This document shows positions 15,241 through 23,138 of a stretch of 64,000 bases of DNA, piece after piece. Source of the DNA: Streptomyces paradoxus (GTDB lineage: Bacteria; Actinomycetota; Actinomycetes; Streptomycetales; Streptomycetaceae); assembly GCF_014202475.1 (NCBI RefSeq), contig NZ_JACHGV010000007.1, forward strand, positions 62,001 through 126,000, written 5' to 3'. The translations under genes were made by a program, and so were the position numbers. Each line of letters begins with the position of its first letter. Within the stretch, counting starts at the first letter, position 1. The notes under the pieces were generated by a model. The model saw nothing but the letters and a program-made list of their open reading frames with translations, searched no databases and was not told where the DNA came from.

Positions 15241-15753
15241 TCAGCGCCGGGCGCGGCGCGGTGGCAGCAGGCCCGCGTCCCGGGCCTGGCCGATCAGCCT
15301 GAGGGAGGTACGGCGGCTGTGCCCGGTCGCACCCATCACGGCGAGCACCGGGTCGGCGCCGTCCCGCTGGGCCGCGCGGTACTCCTGCGCCACCAGCCGC
15401 CGTCCCTCCGCCCCGTGCGGCCAGGCCGGCCGGGCCCGGCGCCGCTGCGCCCCGCAGCCGTCCGGCCCGGGCCCGGCACCGCACGCCTCCGCCACCGACT
15501 CCTCGATCCAGCCGGCGAGCACGGCCAGGTCGTCGAGGGACAGGGCGGGCTGAGCGCGCACCTCCTCGACGCAGACGCATCCGCCGCCCACGACGGCCAG
15601 CGCGTCGACCCGGGCGCCGTCCTCGAAAACCAGCCGGAACTCGAACCACCGGGTGGTGCCCTCGTTCTCCCGCACTTCCCATGCGGGGCGCACGGACACC
15701 GCACCGTCCGCCGGAGAGCGATCAGAAAGATTCAGAAAGGATGCTTCCAGCAC
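15241..15753 (-). CDS. Small protein of unknown function (DUF6214-like)
   Basis: About 170 residues with no membrane segment. The central part, WFEFRLVFEDGARVDALAVVGGGCVCVEEV followed by LSLDDLAVLAGWIEESVAEACG, resembles a Streptomyces-only family I recall as DUF6214. The C-terminal RTSLRLIGQARDAGLLPPRRARR looks like a degenerate helix-turn-helix tail. The start is uncertain: the GTG at 15753 has no ribosome site, and a GTG about 20 codons later before SVRPAWEVRE is an alternative. Converges on the DUF305 gene with 30 nt between. Confidence 0.6.
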   Translation of the reverse strand: MLEASFLNLSDRSPADGAVSVRPAWEVRENEGTTRWFEFRLVFEDGARVDALAVVGGGCVCVEEVRAQPALSLDDLAVLAGWIEESVAEACGAGPGPDGCGAQRRRARPAWPHGAEGRRLVAQEYRAAQRDGADPVLAVMGATGHSRRTSLRLIGQARDAGLLPPRRARR

Positions 15754-15908
15754 ATACCGAACGTAACCGCATGATCACATTCCCTATAGATCGGACACGC
15801 GCCGCGGGTGGAGCACAGCACCCTGTCAGCGGAGCCCGGCCGGTGCGATGCTGGAGGCGTCAGCGCTCTCCCGAGATCCGCCGGATTCACCGGGTAAGGA
15901 GTTCCGCC

Positions 15909-17240
15909 GTGCTGCGAGTCGCCGTCGTAGGCTCCGGGCCGAGCGGGTGCTACACCGCCCAGAGCCTCGTCCAGCTGGACTCCGAGGTCCGCGTCGACGT
16001 CCTGGACCGGCTGCCGTGCCCGTACGGCCTAGTCCGCTACGGCGTGGCACCCGATCACGAGAAGATCAAGTCGCTGCAGAACACCCTGCGCGCGGTCCTG
16101 GAGCACGACCGGGTCCGGTTCCTCGGCGGCGTGCAGATCGGCCCCGGAGGTGTGCCCGTCGCGCGGCTGAGGGAGCTCTACCACGCGGTGGTGTACTGCG
16201 TGGGCGCCGCCACCGACCGGCGTCTGGGCATCCCCGGGGAGGATCTGCCGGGGAGCTGGTCGGCGACGCAGTTCGTGTCCTGGTACAGCGCCCACCCGGA
16301 CGCCGTGGACGCCGGATTCCTCCGGGACGCCCGGTCGGCCGTGGTCATCGGCGTGGGGAACGTCGCCGTGGACGTCACGCGGATGCTGGCCCGGGGACTG
16401 GCCGAGCTCACCCCTACCGACATGCCGCAGGCGGCCCTGACGACCCTGACTCAGAGCCGGGTGACCGAGATCCACATGGTGGGCCGGCGCGGCCCGTCCC
16501 AGGCCCGGTTCACCACCAAGGAGCTGCGTGAACTGGGCACCCTGCCGGAGACCGACGTGGTCGTGGACCCGGCGGAGCTGGCCCTGGACCCGGATTGCAC
16601 GGACCCTTCCGCGCTGCCCGCCCCGCAGCGCCGCAACGTGGAGGTCCTGCGCGGCTGGGCCGAGACGCCCCCGACAGGCGCCCCGCGCCGCATCCACATC
16701 CGTTTCTTCCTCCGCCCTGCCGAACTGCTCGCCGAGCAGGGCCGCGTGGGCGCGGCGCGCTTCGAGCGGACGGCCCCGGACGGCCACGGCGGCGTGACGG
16801 GCACGGGCCGCCTGGAGGTGATCGAGGGACAGCTGATCCTGCGCTCGGTGGGCTACCGCGGGGTCCCCCTGGAGGGCCTTCCGTTCGACCCGGCCACCGG
16901 CACCGTCCCGAACCTGTCCGGCCGCGTCCTGCGCGAGGGCGTCGTGACTCCGGGCGAGTACGTGGCGGGCTGGATCAAGCGCGGCCCCACGGGCGTCATC
17001 GGCACGAACCGCCCCTGCGCGAAGGAGACGGCGACATCCCTCCTGGAGGACGCCCCCGCCCTCGCCGCGAAGCCGGTCCCCGACGACCCCCTGCCGGCCC
17101 TGCGCGCAGCGGGTACCGATCCGGTGGAATGGGCGGGTTGGCAGTCGATCGAACGGGCGGAGGCGGAACTGGGCGCGTCACTGGGCAGGGGCGTGGTGAA
17201 GCTCCCCGACTGGCAGTCCCTCCGGGAAGCCGCACGCTGA
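15909..17240 (+). CDS. FprA-type ferredoxin/adrenodoxin-NADP+ reductase
   Basis: A 443-residue FAD/NADPH oxidoreductase of the adrenodoxin reductase family, which passes electrons from NADPH to ferredoxin, for example to feed P450s. The FAD-binding GxGxxG is VAVVGSGPSGCYTAQ at residues 4-18, followed by CPYGLVRYGVAPDH. The NADPH fold is VVIGVGNVAVDVTRML, then VGRRGPSQARFTTKELREL; the C-terminal FAD contact is AGWIKRGPTGVIGTN. AAGGAG at 15896-15901 places the GTG at 15909. No ferredoxin or P450 gene is adjacent. Confidence 0.88.
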   Translation: MLRVAVVGSGPSGCYTAQSLVQLDSEVRVDVLDRLPCPYGLVRYGVAPDHEKIKSLQNTLRAVLEHDRVRFLGGVQIGPGGVPVARLRELYHAVVYCVGAATDRRLGIPGEDLPGSWSATQFVSWYSAHPDAVDAGFLRDARSAVVIGVGNVAVDVTRMLARGLAELTPTDMPQAALTTLTQSRVTEIHMVGRRGPSQARFTTKELRELGTLPETDVVVDPAELALDPDCTDPSALPAPQRRNVEVLRGWAETPPTGAPRRIHIRFFLRPAELLAEQGRVGAARFERTAPDGHGGVTGTGRLEVIEGQLILRSVGYRGVPLEGLPFDPATGTVPNLSGRVLREGVVTPGEYVAGWIKRGPTGVIGTNRPCAKETATSLLEDAPALAAKPVPDDPLPALRAAGTDPVEWAGWQSIERAEAELGASLGRGVVKLPDWQSLREAAR

Positions 17241-17316
17241 CGGGCAACAGCGGGCATCGGCCCATTCGTCGGCCTTGATTTCGCCAGGGGTCCGACTCGC
17301 CGTCCGGGCGGGCGGG

Positions 17317-18780
17317 TCACCGCTGGTGGGAGGCGGCGGTTCTGGGCAGGGCGAGCATCGCGAGGGCGGCCAGGACGTAGGTGGCGACCTGCCAGGGCAT
17401 CACCTGGGCGAGGGCGTGGCCGAACAGCTGCTCCGGTGCGCCGGACGCCGTCCCGGCAGCCGGGGCGAGGGCGTTGAAGAAGACGGTGCCGAGGACGGCG
17501 ACACCTGCGGCGCCGCCGATCTGGTTCACCGTCGACAGGACCCCGCCGGCGGCGCCGGCGTGGCGGCCCGGCACACCGGCGAGGACGACGTTGACCAGGA
17601 TCGGCGCACCCAGCCCCAGGCCGAGGCCACCGAGGAACATGACGCCGGCCAGGGGCCAGTAGCCCGGGGCCGTGGCTCCGTCGCGGACCAGCCACCACAG
17701 CAGTCCCTGGGAAACGGCCAGGGTCAGGGAACCCGTGACGACGAGGGCGCGGCCGGCCCGCGCGGCGAGGGCGACACCGGCGCCCGAGGTGATCATCGAC
17801 CCGATCGCGTACGGCAGGATCACCAGGCCGGTGTCCCACGCGGAACGGCCGGTGCCGGCCAGGTAGATCGACAGGACCAGGAAGAACGAGGCCAGGCCGC
17901 CGAAGAACAGCACAGACGCCACCAGGCCCGCGGAGAACGGCCGGACCGACAGCAGGGCCGGGTCCAGCACGGGCTGACCGCCCCTGCGGGTCAAGGCACG
18001 CTCATAGGCCAGGAACACCGCCAGGAGCAGCAATCCGATCACGAGCAGAGCCCACCCGAACGCCGGCCACCCCCAGTCCCGGCCCTGCACCAGCGGCAGC
18101 AGCACCAGGAGCACCGCGATGGCGACCAGCACGGCCCCCGCCACGTCCAGACGGGCGCGCACCGGCGCGAGGGACTCGGGAAGCACCCGGGCCCCCAGCG
18201 CGAGGGCCATGACCGCGACGGGGAGGTTGATCCAGAAGATCGTGCGCCAGCCCAGGCCCCACAGGTCGGCGTCGACGAGCGCTCCGCCCAGCAGCGGCCC
18301 GGCGACCGACGCCAGACCCTGGACGGCCCCGTACGCCCCGAAGGCCTTGGCCGTCGCGGCCGGCTCGAACGACGACCGGATGATGCCGAACACCTGCGGG
18401 ACCATGAACCCACCGGCCAGTCCCTGCACCGCCCGGACCGCGATCAATACCCCGGCCGTGGGGGCCAGAGCGCACGCGGCAGACGCGACCGCGAAGCAGG
18501 CCAGGGAGACGAGGAAGACCTTGCGGCGGCCGTGGTCGTCTCCGACTCGCCCGCCCGTGATCAGGCCGGACCCGAGCGCGAGGGTGTAGGCCGCGAGCAT
18601 CCACTGCAACTGCGACCGGGACGCGTGCAGGTCGGCGGCGATGTCCGGGGCGGCGACCGTGACGATCGTGACGTCGAGCAGGTCCATGAACGAGGCGGAC
18701 AGCATGACGAGCAGCGCGAGGGATGCCCGGCGGCCGGCCACCGTTACTTCCCGCGCGGGGGTGCTGGAGGAGTGAGCCAT
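17317..18780 (-). CDS. MFS drug exporter, DHA2 (14-helix) type
   Basis: A 487-residue major facilitator with about 14 transmembrane helices, likely a proton-coupled drug or metabolite exporter. Signatures are motif C/D1 in SFMDLLDVTIVTVAAPDIAADL, motif A GGRVGDDHGRRKVFLVSL, and QWMLAAYTLALGSGLITGG. Divergent from the WYL regulator with 62 bp between, containing a perfect 15-bp inverted repeat that should be the shared operator. The ATG at 18780 lies 10 bp from the operator and has no strong ribosome site. Substrate unknown. Confidence 0.86.
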   Translation of the reverse strand: MAHSSSTPAREVTVAGRRASLALLVMLSASFMDLLDVTIVTVAAPDIAADLHASRSQLQWMLAAYTLALGSGLITGGRVGDDHGRRKVFLVSLACFAVASAACALAPTAGVLIAVRAVQGLAGGFMVPQVFGIIRSSFEPAATAKAFGAYGAVQGLASVAGPLLGGALVDADLWGLGWRTIFWINLPVAVMALALGARVLPESLAPVRARLDVAGAVLVAIAVLLVLLPLVQGRDWGWPAFGWALLVIGLLLLAVFLAYERALTRRGGQPVLDPALLSVRPFSAGLVASVLFFGGLASFFLVLSIYLAGTGRSAWDTGLVILPYAIGSMITSGAGVALAARAGRALVVTGSLTLAVSQGLLWWLVRDGATAPGYWPLAGVMFLGGLGLGLGAPILVNVVLAGVPGRHAGAAGGVLSTVNQIGGAAGVAVLGTVFFNALAPAAGTASGAPEQLFGHALAQVMPWQVATYVLAALAMLALPRTAASHQR

Positions 18781-18790
18781 GCCCGCACCG

Positions 18791-18831
18791 TGGCACCGGT
18801 AGCGGACACCGAATGACCGCTACCGGTGCCA
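18791..18831. promoter_or_regulatory. Perfect 15-bp inverted repeat between MFS and WYL-regulator genes
   Basis: TGGCACCGGTAGCGG at 18791-18805 is matched exactly by its complement at 18817-18831, with an 11-bp spacer. Each arm contains the self-complementary core ACCGGT. The repeat fills most of the 62-bp divergent gap, so one regulator bound here could control both genes. Confidence 0.75.
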
Positions 18832-18842
18832 GACTGCCTTCT

Positions 18843-19832
18843 GTGGCTGACACGTCCGCGCGGATCCTGCGCCTGCTGTCCCTGCTCGAAGCGCGCGTCG
18901 AATGGTCCGGACCCGAACTCGCCGATCGACTCGACGTCTCGTCACGGACCCTGCGCCGGGACATCGACACCCTCCGCGAACTCGGTTACCCCGTCGACGC
19001 GGTCAAGGGCCCCGGCGGGGGTTACCGGCTCGGGACGGGCGGGAAGTTGCCGCCGCTGGTCCTCGACGACGACCAGGCCGTCGCCATCGCCCTCGCGCTG
19101 CAGACCGCGCCCGCGGTCGTCACCGGCATCGACGACGCCGTCACCCGCGCGCTGACCACCCTGCGCCAGGTCATGCCCGCCCGCCTGCGGGCCGCCAGCG
19201 AGGCCTTCGAGGTCACGAGCCTGCGCAACTACTGGGAGTTCTCCGCTCCGCCCCTCGACGCGGCAACCCTGCAAGCCCTCGGGTCGGCCATCCGCACCCG
19301 CCGCGTCCTGCGATTCGACTACACCACGCCCGACGGCCGCGTCCCCGCGCCCGGCGACTCCGCATTCCAGCCTCCCTTCGAGGTCGAGCCGCACGACCTC
19401 GTCGTCTGGGCCGGGCGCTGGTACCTCATCGCCCGCGACCACGCCCACCGCACCTGGCACACCTACCGGGTCGACCGCATCCGCCCGCGAACCCCCGCCG
19501 GAGCCGCCTTCACACCCCAGCCGCTGACACGCGACGACCTCACTCGCCTCGTCGTCCGGAATCCCGACCGGGGAGACACCCCCGGCCAGTGGCAGTGCGT
19601 CGGCAGCGCCACCCTCGCCCTGCCCGCCGATGTCGTCGCTCGCTGGGCCCCCGGAGGATCCGTCGTGGAGGCCGTCGACTCCGGTCGGTGCCGGCTGACC
19701 ATCGGCGGCTGGTCCTGGGCCGGCGTCGCGGGCCTGCTCATCACCTTCGACACCACACTGGACGACATCTGCCCGCCAGAACTGGCCGACGCCTTCCGGA
19801 CCATCCGGCATCGGCTGGCGGGCGCCGGATAG
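18843..19832 (+). CDS. WYL-domain HTH transcriptional regulator
   Basis: A 329-residue DeoR/YafY-like regulator. An N-terminal winged helix (about 1-60: ARILRLLSLLEARVEWSGPELADRLDVSSRTLRRDIDTL) is followed by GYPVDAVKGPGGGYRLGTG. A WYL-type domain at roughly 135-215 contains TRRVLRFDY, VVWAGRWYLIARD and HTYRVDRIRP. WYL domains sense small ligands or nucleic acid. The GTG at 18843 is preferred: no Shine-Dalgarno, but CAGACT 7 nt upstream fits a leaderless transcript. An ATG at 18813 lies inside the operator. Likely controls the divergent MFS exporter. Confidence 0.84.
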   Translation: MADTSARILRLLSLLEARVEWSGPELADRLDVSSRTLRRDIDTLRELGYPVDAVKGPGGGYRLGTGGKLPPLVLDDDQAVAIALALQTAPAVVTGIDDAVTRALTTLRQVMPARLRAASEAFEVTSLRNYWEFSAPPLDAATLQALGSAIRTRRVLRFDYTTPDGRVPAPGDSAFQPPFEVEPHDLVVWAGRWYLIARDHAHRTWHTYRVDRIRPRTPAGAAFTPQPLTRDDLTRLVVRNPDRGDTPGQWQCVGSATLALPADVVARWAPGGSVVEAVDSGRCRLTIGGWSWAGVAGLLITFDTTLDDICPPELADAFRTIRHRLAGAG

Positions 19833-19878
19833 CGGCTGCCCGGTCGACGTCCCCGGTCAGTGCAGCCGGAGGCGCGCG

Positions 19879-20229
19879 TCAGTCACGCCACCGGACGGCC
19901 TGCCGGGCAGCCGCGTCGAGCAGCGCGCCCATGAGTCCCGGGAACAACTCGTCGAGCTCGTCCCGCCGCAGTCCGTTCATCTTGGCCGTGCCCCGGTACA
20001 CCTGCCGGATCACCCCGCTCTCCCGCAGCACCCGGAAGTGGTGGGTGGTGGTCGACTTGGTGACGGGCAGCTCGAAGTCCGAGCAGGACAATTCACCGCG
20101 CGCACCGGCGAGTTCCCGCACGATCCGCAACCGCATCGGATCCGAGAGCGCGTGCAGCACCCCCTCCAGCCGGATCTCGTCACGCGCGGGATGCGGCAGG
20201 TCACGACTGCTGACGGCGGGGGACGACAC
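19879..20229 (-). CDS. ArsR-family winged-helix repressor
   Basis: A 116-residue one-domain repressor. The helix-turn-helix is LEGVLHALSDPMRLRIVRELAGA, then LSCSDFELPVTKSTTTHHFRVLRESGVI with the recognition helix. The CxD metal box of arsenic sensors is not evident: the single C is in ELSCSDF, so a redox or organic ligand is more likely. The GTG at 20229 has GGAG 5 nt upstream; a longer reading would run through its own operator region. Divergent from the old yellow enzyme gene, its expected target. Confidence 0.82.
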   Translation of the reverse strand: MSSPAVSSRDLPHPARDEIRLEGVLHALSDPMRLRIVRELAGARGELSCSDFELPVTKSTTTHHFRVLRESGVIRQVYRGTAKMNGLRRDELDELFPGLMGALLDAAARQAVRWRD

Positions 20230-20260
20230 GGCGACTCCACTTCCTCGGGAGTCTCCATGG

Positions 20261-20276
20261 TACGAGAACCTTCGTA
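20261..20276. promoter_or_regulatory. ArsR operator half-site pair, proximal
   Basis: TACGA and TCGTA arms with a 6-bp spacer lie in the ArsR/OYE divergent gap. The motif shares TACGA with the site at 20295-20310, centred 34 bp away, about three helical turns, allowing cooperative binding. Confidence 0.55.
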
Positions 20277-20278
20277 GT

Positions 20279-20309
20279 TTGACATCTGCCGTACTACGAT
20301 GCCTATCGT
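20279..20309 (+). promoter_or_regulatory. Probable promoter of the old yellow enzyme gene
   Basis: Consensus TTGACA at 20279-20284 and TATCGT at 20304-20309, with a long 19-bp spacer. The -10 lies inside the distal TACGAT palindrome, so repressor binding would block polymerase. Confidence 0.5.
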
Positions 20310-20310
20310 A
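20295..20310. promoter_or_regulatory. ArsR operator palindrome, distal
   Basis: TACGAT, 4 bp, ATCGTA: a perfect dyad overlapping the likely -10 of the OYE promoter. It is the best candidate for the primary ArsR site. Confidence 0.6.
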
Positions 20311-20347
20311 CGAGTCGACATCGGCCCCGTGACGAATGGAGTCCGCC

Positions 20348-21427
20348 GTGACCGCGCTCTTCGAGCCCTTCACCCTGCGCGAGCTGACGATCCCGAACCG
20401 CGTGTGGATGCCCCCGATGTGCCAGTACTCGGCGGCGCCGGAGGGACCGGAGACCGGGGTCCCCACCGACTGGCACTTCGCGCACTACGCCGCCCGCGCC
20501 ACCGGCGGCACGGGCCTGATCATCGTGGAGGCGACCGCGGTGTCCCCGCAGGGCCGCATCTCCCCCTACGACCTCGGCATCTGGAACGACACGCAGGTCG
20601 AGGCGTTCCGCCGCATCACCCGCTTCCTCACCGCGCAGGGCACGGTGCCGGCGATCCAGCTCGCCCACGCCGGCCGCAAGGCGTCCACGGACCGCCCCTG
20701 GAAGGGCGGCGCCCCGGTCGGCCCGGACGAGCACGGCTGGGACGCGGTCGCCCCGAGCCCGCTCGCCTTCGACGACCGGCACCCGGCCCCGGCCGAACTG
20801 ACCACCGGCCAGATCGAGGACGTGGTCGGGCAGTTCGCCGCCGCGGCCCGCCGCGCGCGCTCCGCCGGTTTCGAGATCGCCGAGATCCACGGCGCCCACG
20901 GCTATCTGATCAACGAGTTCCTCTCCCCGCACTCCAACCACCGCACCGACGCCTACGGCGGCTCGTACGAGAACCGCACCCGCTTCGCCCTCGAAGTCGT
21001 CGACGCCGTGCGGGAGGTCTGGCCGGACGACAAGCCGCTGTTCTTCCGCATCTCGGCGACCGAATGGCTCGACGACGGCGGCTGGACCGCGGACGACACG
21101 GTCCGTTTCGCCGCCGACCTGCGCGCCCACGGCGTCGACCTGCTGGACGTCTCCAGCGGCGGCAACGCCTCGGGCGTCCCCATCCCCACGACCCCCGGCT
21201 ACCAGGTGCCCTTCGCCGCCCGGGTGAGGAACGAGACGTCCCTGCCGGTCGCCGCCGTCGGACTCATCACCGACGTCGAGCAGGCCGAGAAGATCCTGGC
21301 CAACGGTGAGGCGGACGCGGTCCTGCTGGGCCGGGAACTGCTGCGCAACCCCTCGTGGGCCCGGCACGCGGCACGGGAACTCGGCGGTGAGGTGCGGGTG
21401 CCGGACCAGTACCACCGGTCGGTCTGA
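20348..21427 (+). CDS. Old yellow enzyme, YqjM/NamA-type NADPH dehydrogenase
   Basis: A 359-residue FMN-dependent ene-reductase (TIM barrel) that reduces activated C=C bonds of enones or nitro compounds using NADPH. The YqjM-type active site is present: PPMCQYSA with Cys25 and Tyr27, QLAHAGRKAS, and substrate-binding IHGAHGYLINEFLSPHSNHRTDAYGGS. The FMN phosphate site is AVGLITDVEQAEKIL and DAVLLGRELLRNP. The GTG at 20348 has GGAG 6 nt upstream; an ATG at 20336 would add four residues. Divergent from an ArsR repressor with two operator dyads, so it is likely induced by electrophiles. Confidence 0.88.
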   Translation: MTALFEPFTLRELTIPNRVWMPPMCQYSAAPEGPETGVPTDWHFAHYAARATGGTGLIIVEATAVSPQGRISPYDLGIWNDTQVEAFRRITRFLTAQGTVPAIQLAHAGRKASTDRPWKGGAPVGPDEHGWDAVAPSPLAFDDRHPAPAELTTGQIEDVVGQFAAAARRARSAGFEIAEIHGAHGYLINEFLSPHSNHRTDAYGGSYENRTRFALEVVDAVREVWPDDKPLFFRISATEWLDDGGWTADDTVRFAADLRAHGVDLLDVSSGGNASGVPIPTTPGYQVPFAARVRNETSLPVAAVGLITDVEQAEKILANGEADAVLLGRELLRNPSWARHAARELGGEVRVPDQYHRSV

Positions 21428-21448
21428 TCCGGCATCCGGCGAGGTACG

Positions 21449-22804
21449 TCAACCGGCCGCGCACGCCGTTCCGTTGAGCGTGAACGCGGCCGGAGCGGCG
21501 CTGTTGCCGCCGTGCCCGGCCTGGTAGCCGATGCTCACGCTCGCCCCCGGCGCGATCCTGCCGTTGTACGAGACGTTGGTGGCGGTGACCGCCCCGGACG
21601 ACGGCGTGTACGTGGCGCCCCAGCCGCCCGTGACCGTCTGGCCCGCGGGCAGGGTGAAGCCGAGTCTCCAGCCGTCGACGGTCGTCGTGCCGGTGTTGGT
21701 GAGGGTCACGGAGGCGGTCAGCCCGGTGTTCCAGGCGTTCACCGTGACCGTCACCCGGCACGCGCCGGGCTGGGGAGCCGGGCCCGAGGCGTCCAGGCCG
21801 AAGAAGGTGAGCACGCGGGACGCCATGCCCTGGGCATACAGGTTGTGGCCGACGCCCTGGAGGCTGACGGCCTCCACGGGGGCCCGGTCACCCGTGCCGC
21901 CGTAGCGGGTGCGGATCCAGCCGGACTGGGGGGTGTCGGTGGTGGCGGGCGTCTGGCTCACGCCCTGCACGTTCGTCCACTGCTTGATCTGCTCCCCGAA
22001 GTTGGGGTAGCGCAGGACGTCGTCCTGGGTGCCGTGCCAGATCTGCATCCGGGGCCGGGGGCCGGTGTAGCCGGGGTAAGCGCCCCGGGCCAGGTCACCC
22101 CACTCCTTCGGTGTTCGGGTGATCGTGCCGCCCGAGCAGGCGCTGTTCCACTCGGAGCCGTCGGTGGTGGCGAAACAGCCGAACGGGACGCCCGAGAAGG
22201 CGGCGCCCGCCGCGAACACGTCCGGGTAGTCGCCGAGCAGGACGTTCGTCATCATCGCGCCGGAGGAGATGCCGGTGGCGAACACCCGGCCGGTATCGGC
22301 GTCGTAGGTGCGGGTGACCCAGTCGATCATCGACTTGATGCCGACGGGGTCGCTGCCGCCGCCGCGGCGCAGGGCCTGGGGCGAGGAGACGTCGAAGCAC
22401 TTGCTGCTGCGGGTGACGGACGGGTAGAGCACGATGAATCCGTACCGGTCGGCGAGCGTGTCGTACTCGGTGCCGTTGTACATGTCCGGGCCCGAGCCGG
22501 TGCACCAGTGCACGGCCACCACGACGGCCGGCTTCGGCGTGACGTTCTCCGGTACGTACAGGTACATCCGCAGGTTGCTGGGGTTGGTTCCGAAGTCCGT
22601 GACCTCGGTGAGGGCCGCGGCGGGCACGGGCCCGGTGCGGACCGGGCCGCGGGCGGGCTCGCCGGCGACGGCCGCGGGCGCGCCGAGCGCGGCGGCCGTG
22701 AGCAGCGAGAGCAGCGCGGCGACGAGCGCGAGGAGTGCCGACGGCGGGCGTCTCCTCGTCGCTGTACGGGCGGTGGCGGGCACGTCCGGGTTGCTTCGGT
22801 TCAT
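21449..22804 (-). CDS. Secreted CE1-type esterase with C-terminal CBM2
   Basis: A 451-residue extracellular esterase of the PHB-depolymerase/acetylxylan-feruloyl esterase class. An N-terminal signal peptide of about 48 residues (SALLALVAALLSLLTAAALGAPAAVAG) is followed by an alpha/beta-hydrolase. Catalytic residues appear as Ser180 in GISSG, Asp in HGTQDDVL near 261 and His320 in GVGHNLY. Residues about 349-451 form a CBM2 cellulose-binding module: CRVTVTVNAWNTGLTASVTLTN to NGTACAAG. AGAGGG about 8 nt upstream supports the ATG. A CebR-like operator upstream fits induction by cello-oligosaccharides. Exact ester substrate unknown. Confidence 0.84.
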   Translation of the reverse strand: MNRSNPDVPATARTATRRRPPSALLALVAALLSLLTAAALGAPAAVAGEPARGPVRTGPVPAAALTEVTDFGTNPSNLRMYLYVPENVTPKPAVVVAVHWCTGSGPDMYNGTEYDTLADRYGFIVLYPSVTRSSKCFDVSSPQALRRGGGSDPVGIKSMIDWVTRTYDADTGRVFATGISSGAMMTNVLLGDYPDVFAAGAAFSGVPFGCFATTDGSEWNSACSGGTITRTPKEWGDLARGAYPGYTGPRPRMQIWHGTQDDVLRYPNFGEQIKQWTNVQGVSQTPATTDTPQSGWIRTRYGGTGDRAPVEAVSLQGVGHNLYAQGMASRVLTFFGLDASGPAPQPGACRVTVTVNAWNTGLTASVTLTNTGTTTVDGWRLGFTLPAGQTVTGGWGATYTPSSGAVTATNVSYNGRIAPGASVSIGYQAGHGGNSAAPAAFTLNGTACAAG

Positions 22805-22865
22805 CGACTCGCCCTCTCATGAAGGGAAGCGTCCGTTCGGCATGGTGACATGGACATGGCCCGCA

Positions 22866-22879
22866 TGGAAGCGCTCCCA
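22866..22879. promoter_or_regulatory. CebR-like operator
   Basis: TGGAAGCGCTCCCA differs at one position from the 14-bp CebR site TGGGAGCGCTCCCA, the cellobiose-responsive LacI-family repressor site of streptomycetes. It lies 62 bp upstream of the CBM2 esterase start. The surrounding 334-bp gap (22805-23138) also holds the pectate lyase promoter. Confidence 0.65.
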
Positions 22880-22929
22880 CACGGTCGGCGGCCTGACCGG
22901 GAGCGGCCGAAAGTGTTCTGCGCGAGGCG

Positions 22930-22958
22930 TTGACTAGAAAGCGCTTGCCCTCTACGTT
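22930..22958 (+). promoter_or_regulatory. Pectate lyase promoter with embedded LacI-type half palindrome
   Basis: TTGACT (22930-22935), exactly 17 bp, TACGTT (22953-22958). The spacer contains AAGCGCTT (22939-22946), the palindromic core of LacI-family sugar operators, so repressor and polymerase would compete. It predicts a leader of about 170 nt. Confidence 0.6.
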
Positions 22959-23021
22959 CCGTTCAGCAGTGTGACCCGTTAGCGCAAACGGGGCACGCAT
23001 AGCGCGCAGCGCGAGTAGCAC

Positions 23022-23038
23022 CATGAACGAGGTTCATG
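23022..23038. promoter_or_regulatory. Palindrome in the pectate lyase leader
   Basis: CATGAAC, GAG, GTTCATG: a perfect 7-bp-arm dyad inside the predicted leader. It may be a second operator or an RNA hairpin. Confidence 0.35.
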
Positions 23039-23138
23039 TACGTGATCCATCAGGCTCCATGAAGTTCTCCCCCACGCGATGCCCGGGCGCCGGAGGCCCC
23101 GAACCCCCGCCCACCCCCACGACAGAAGGAATCGGGAC

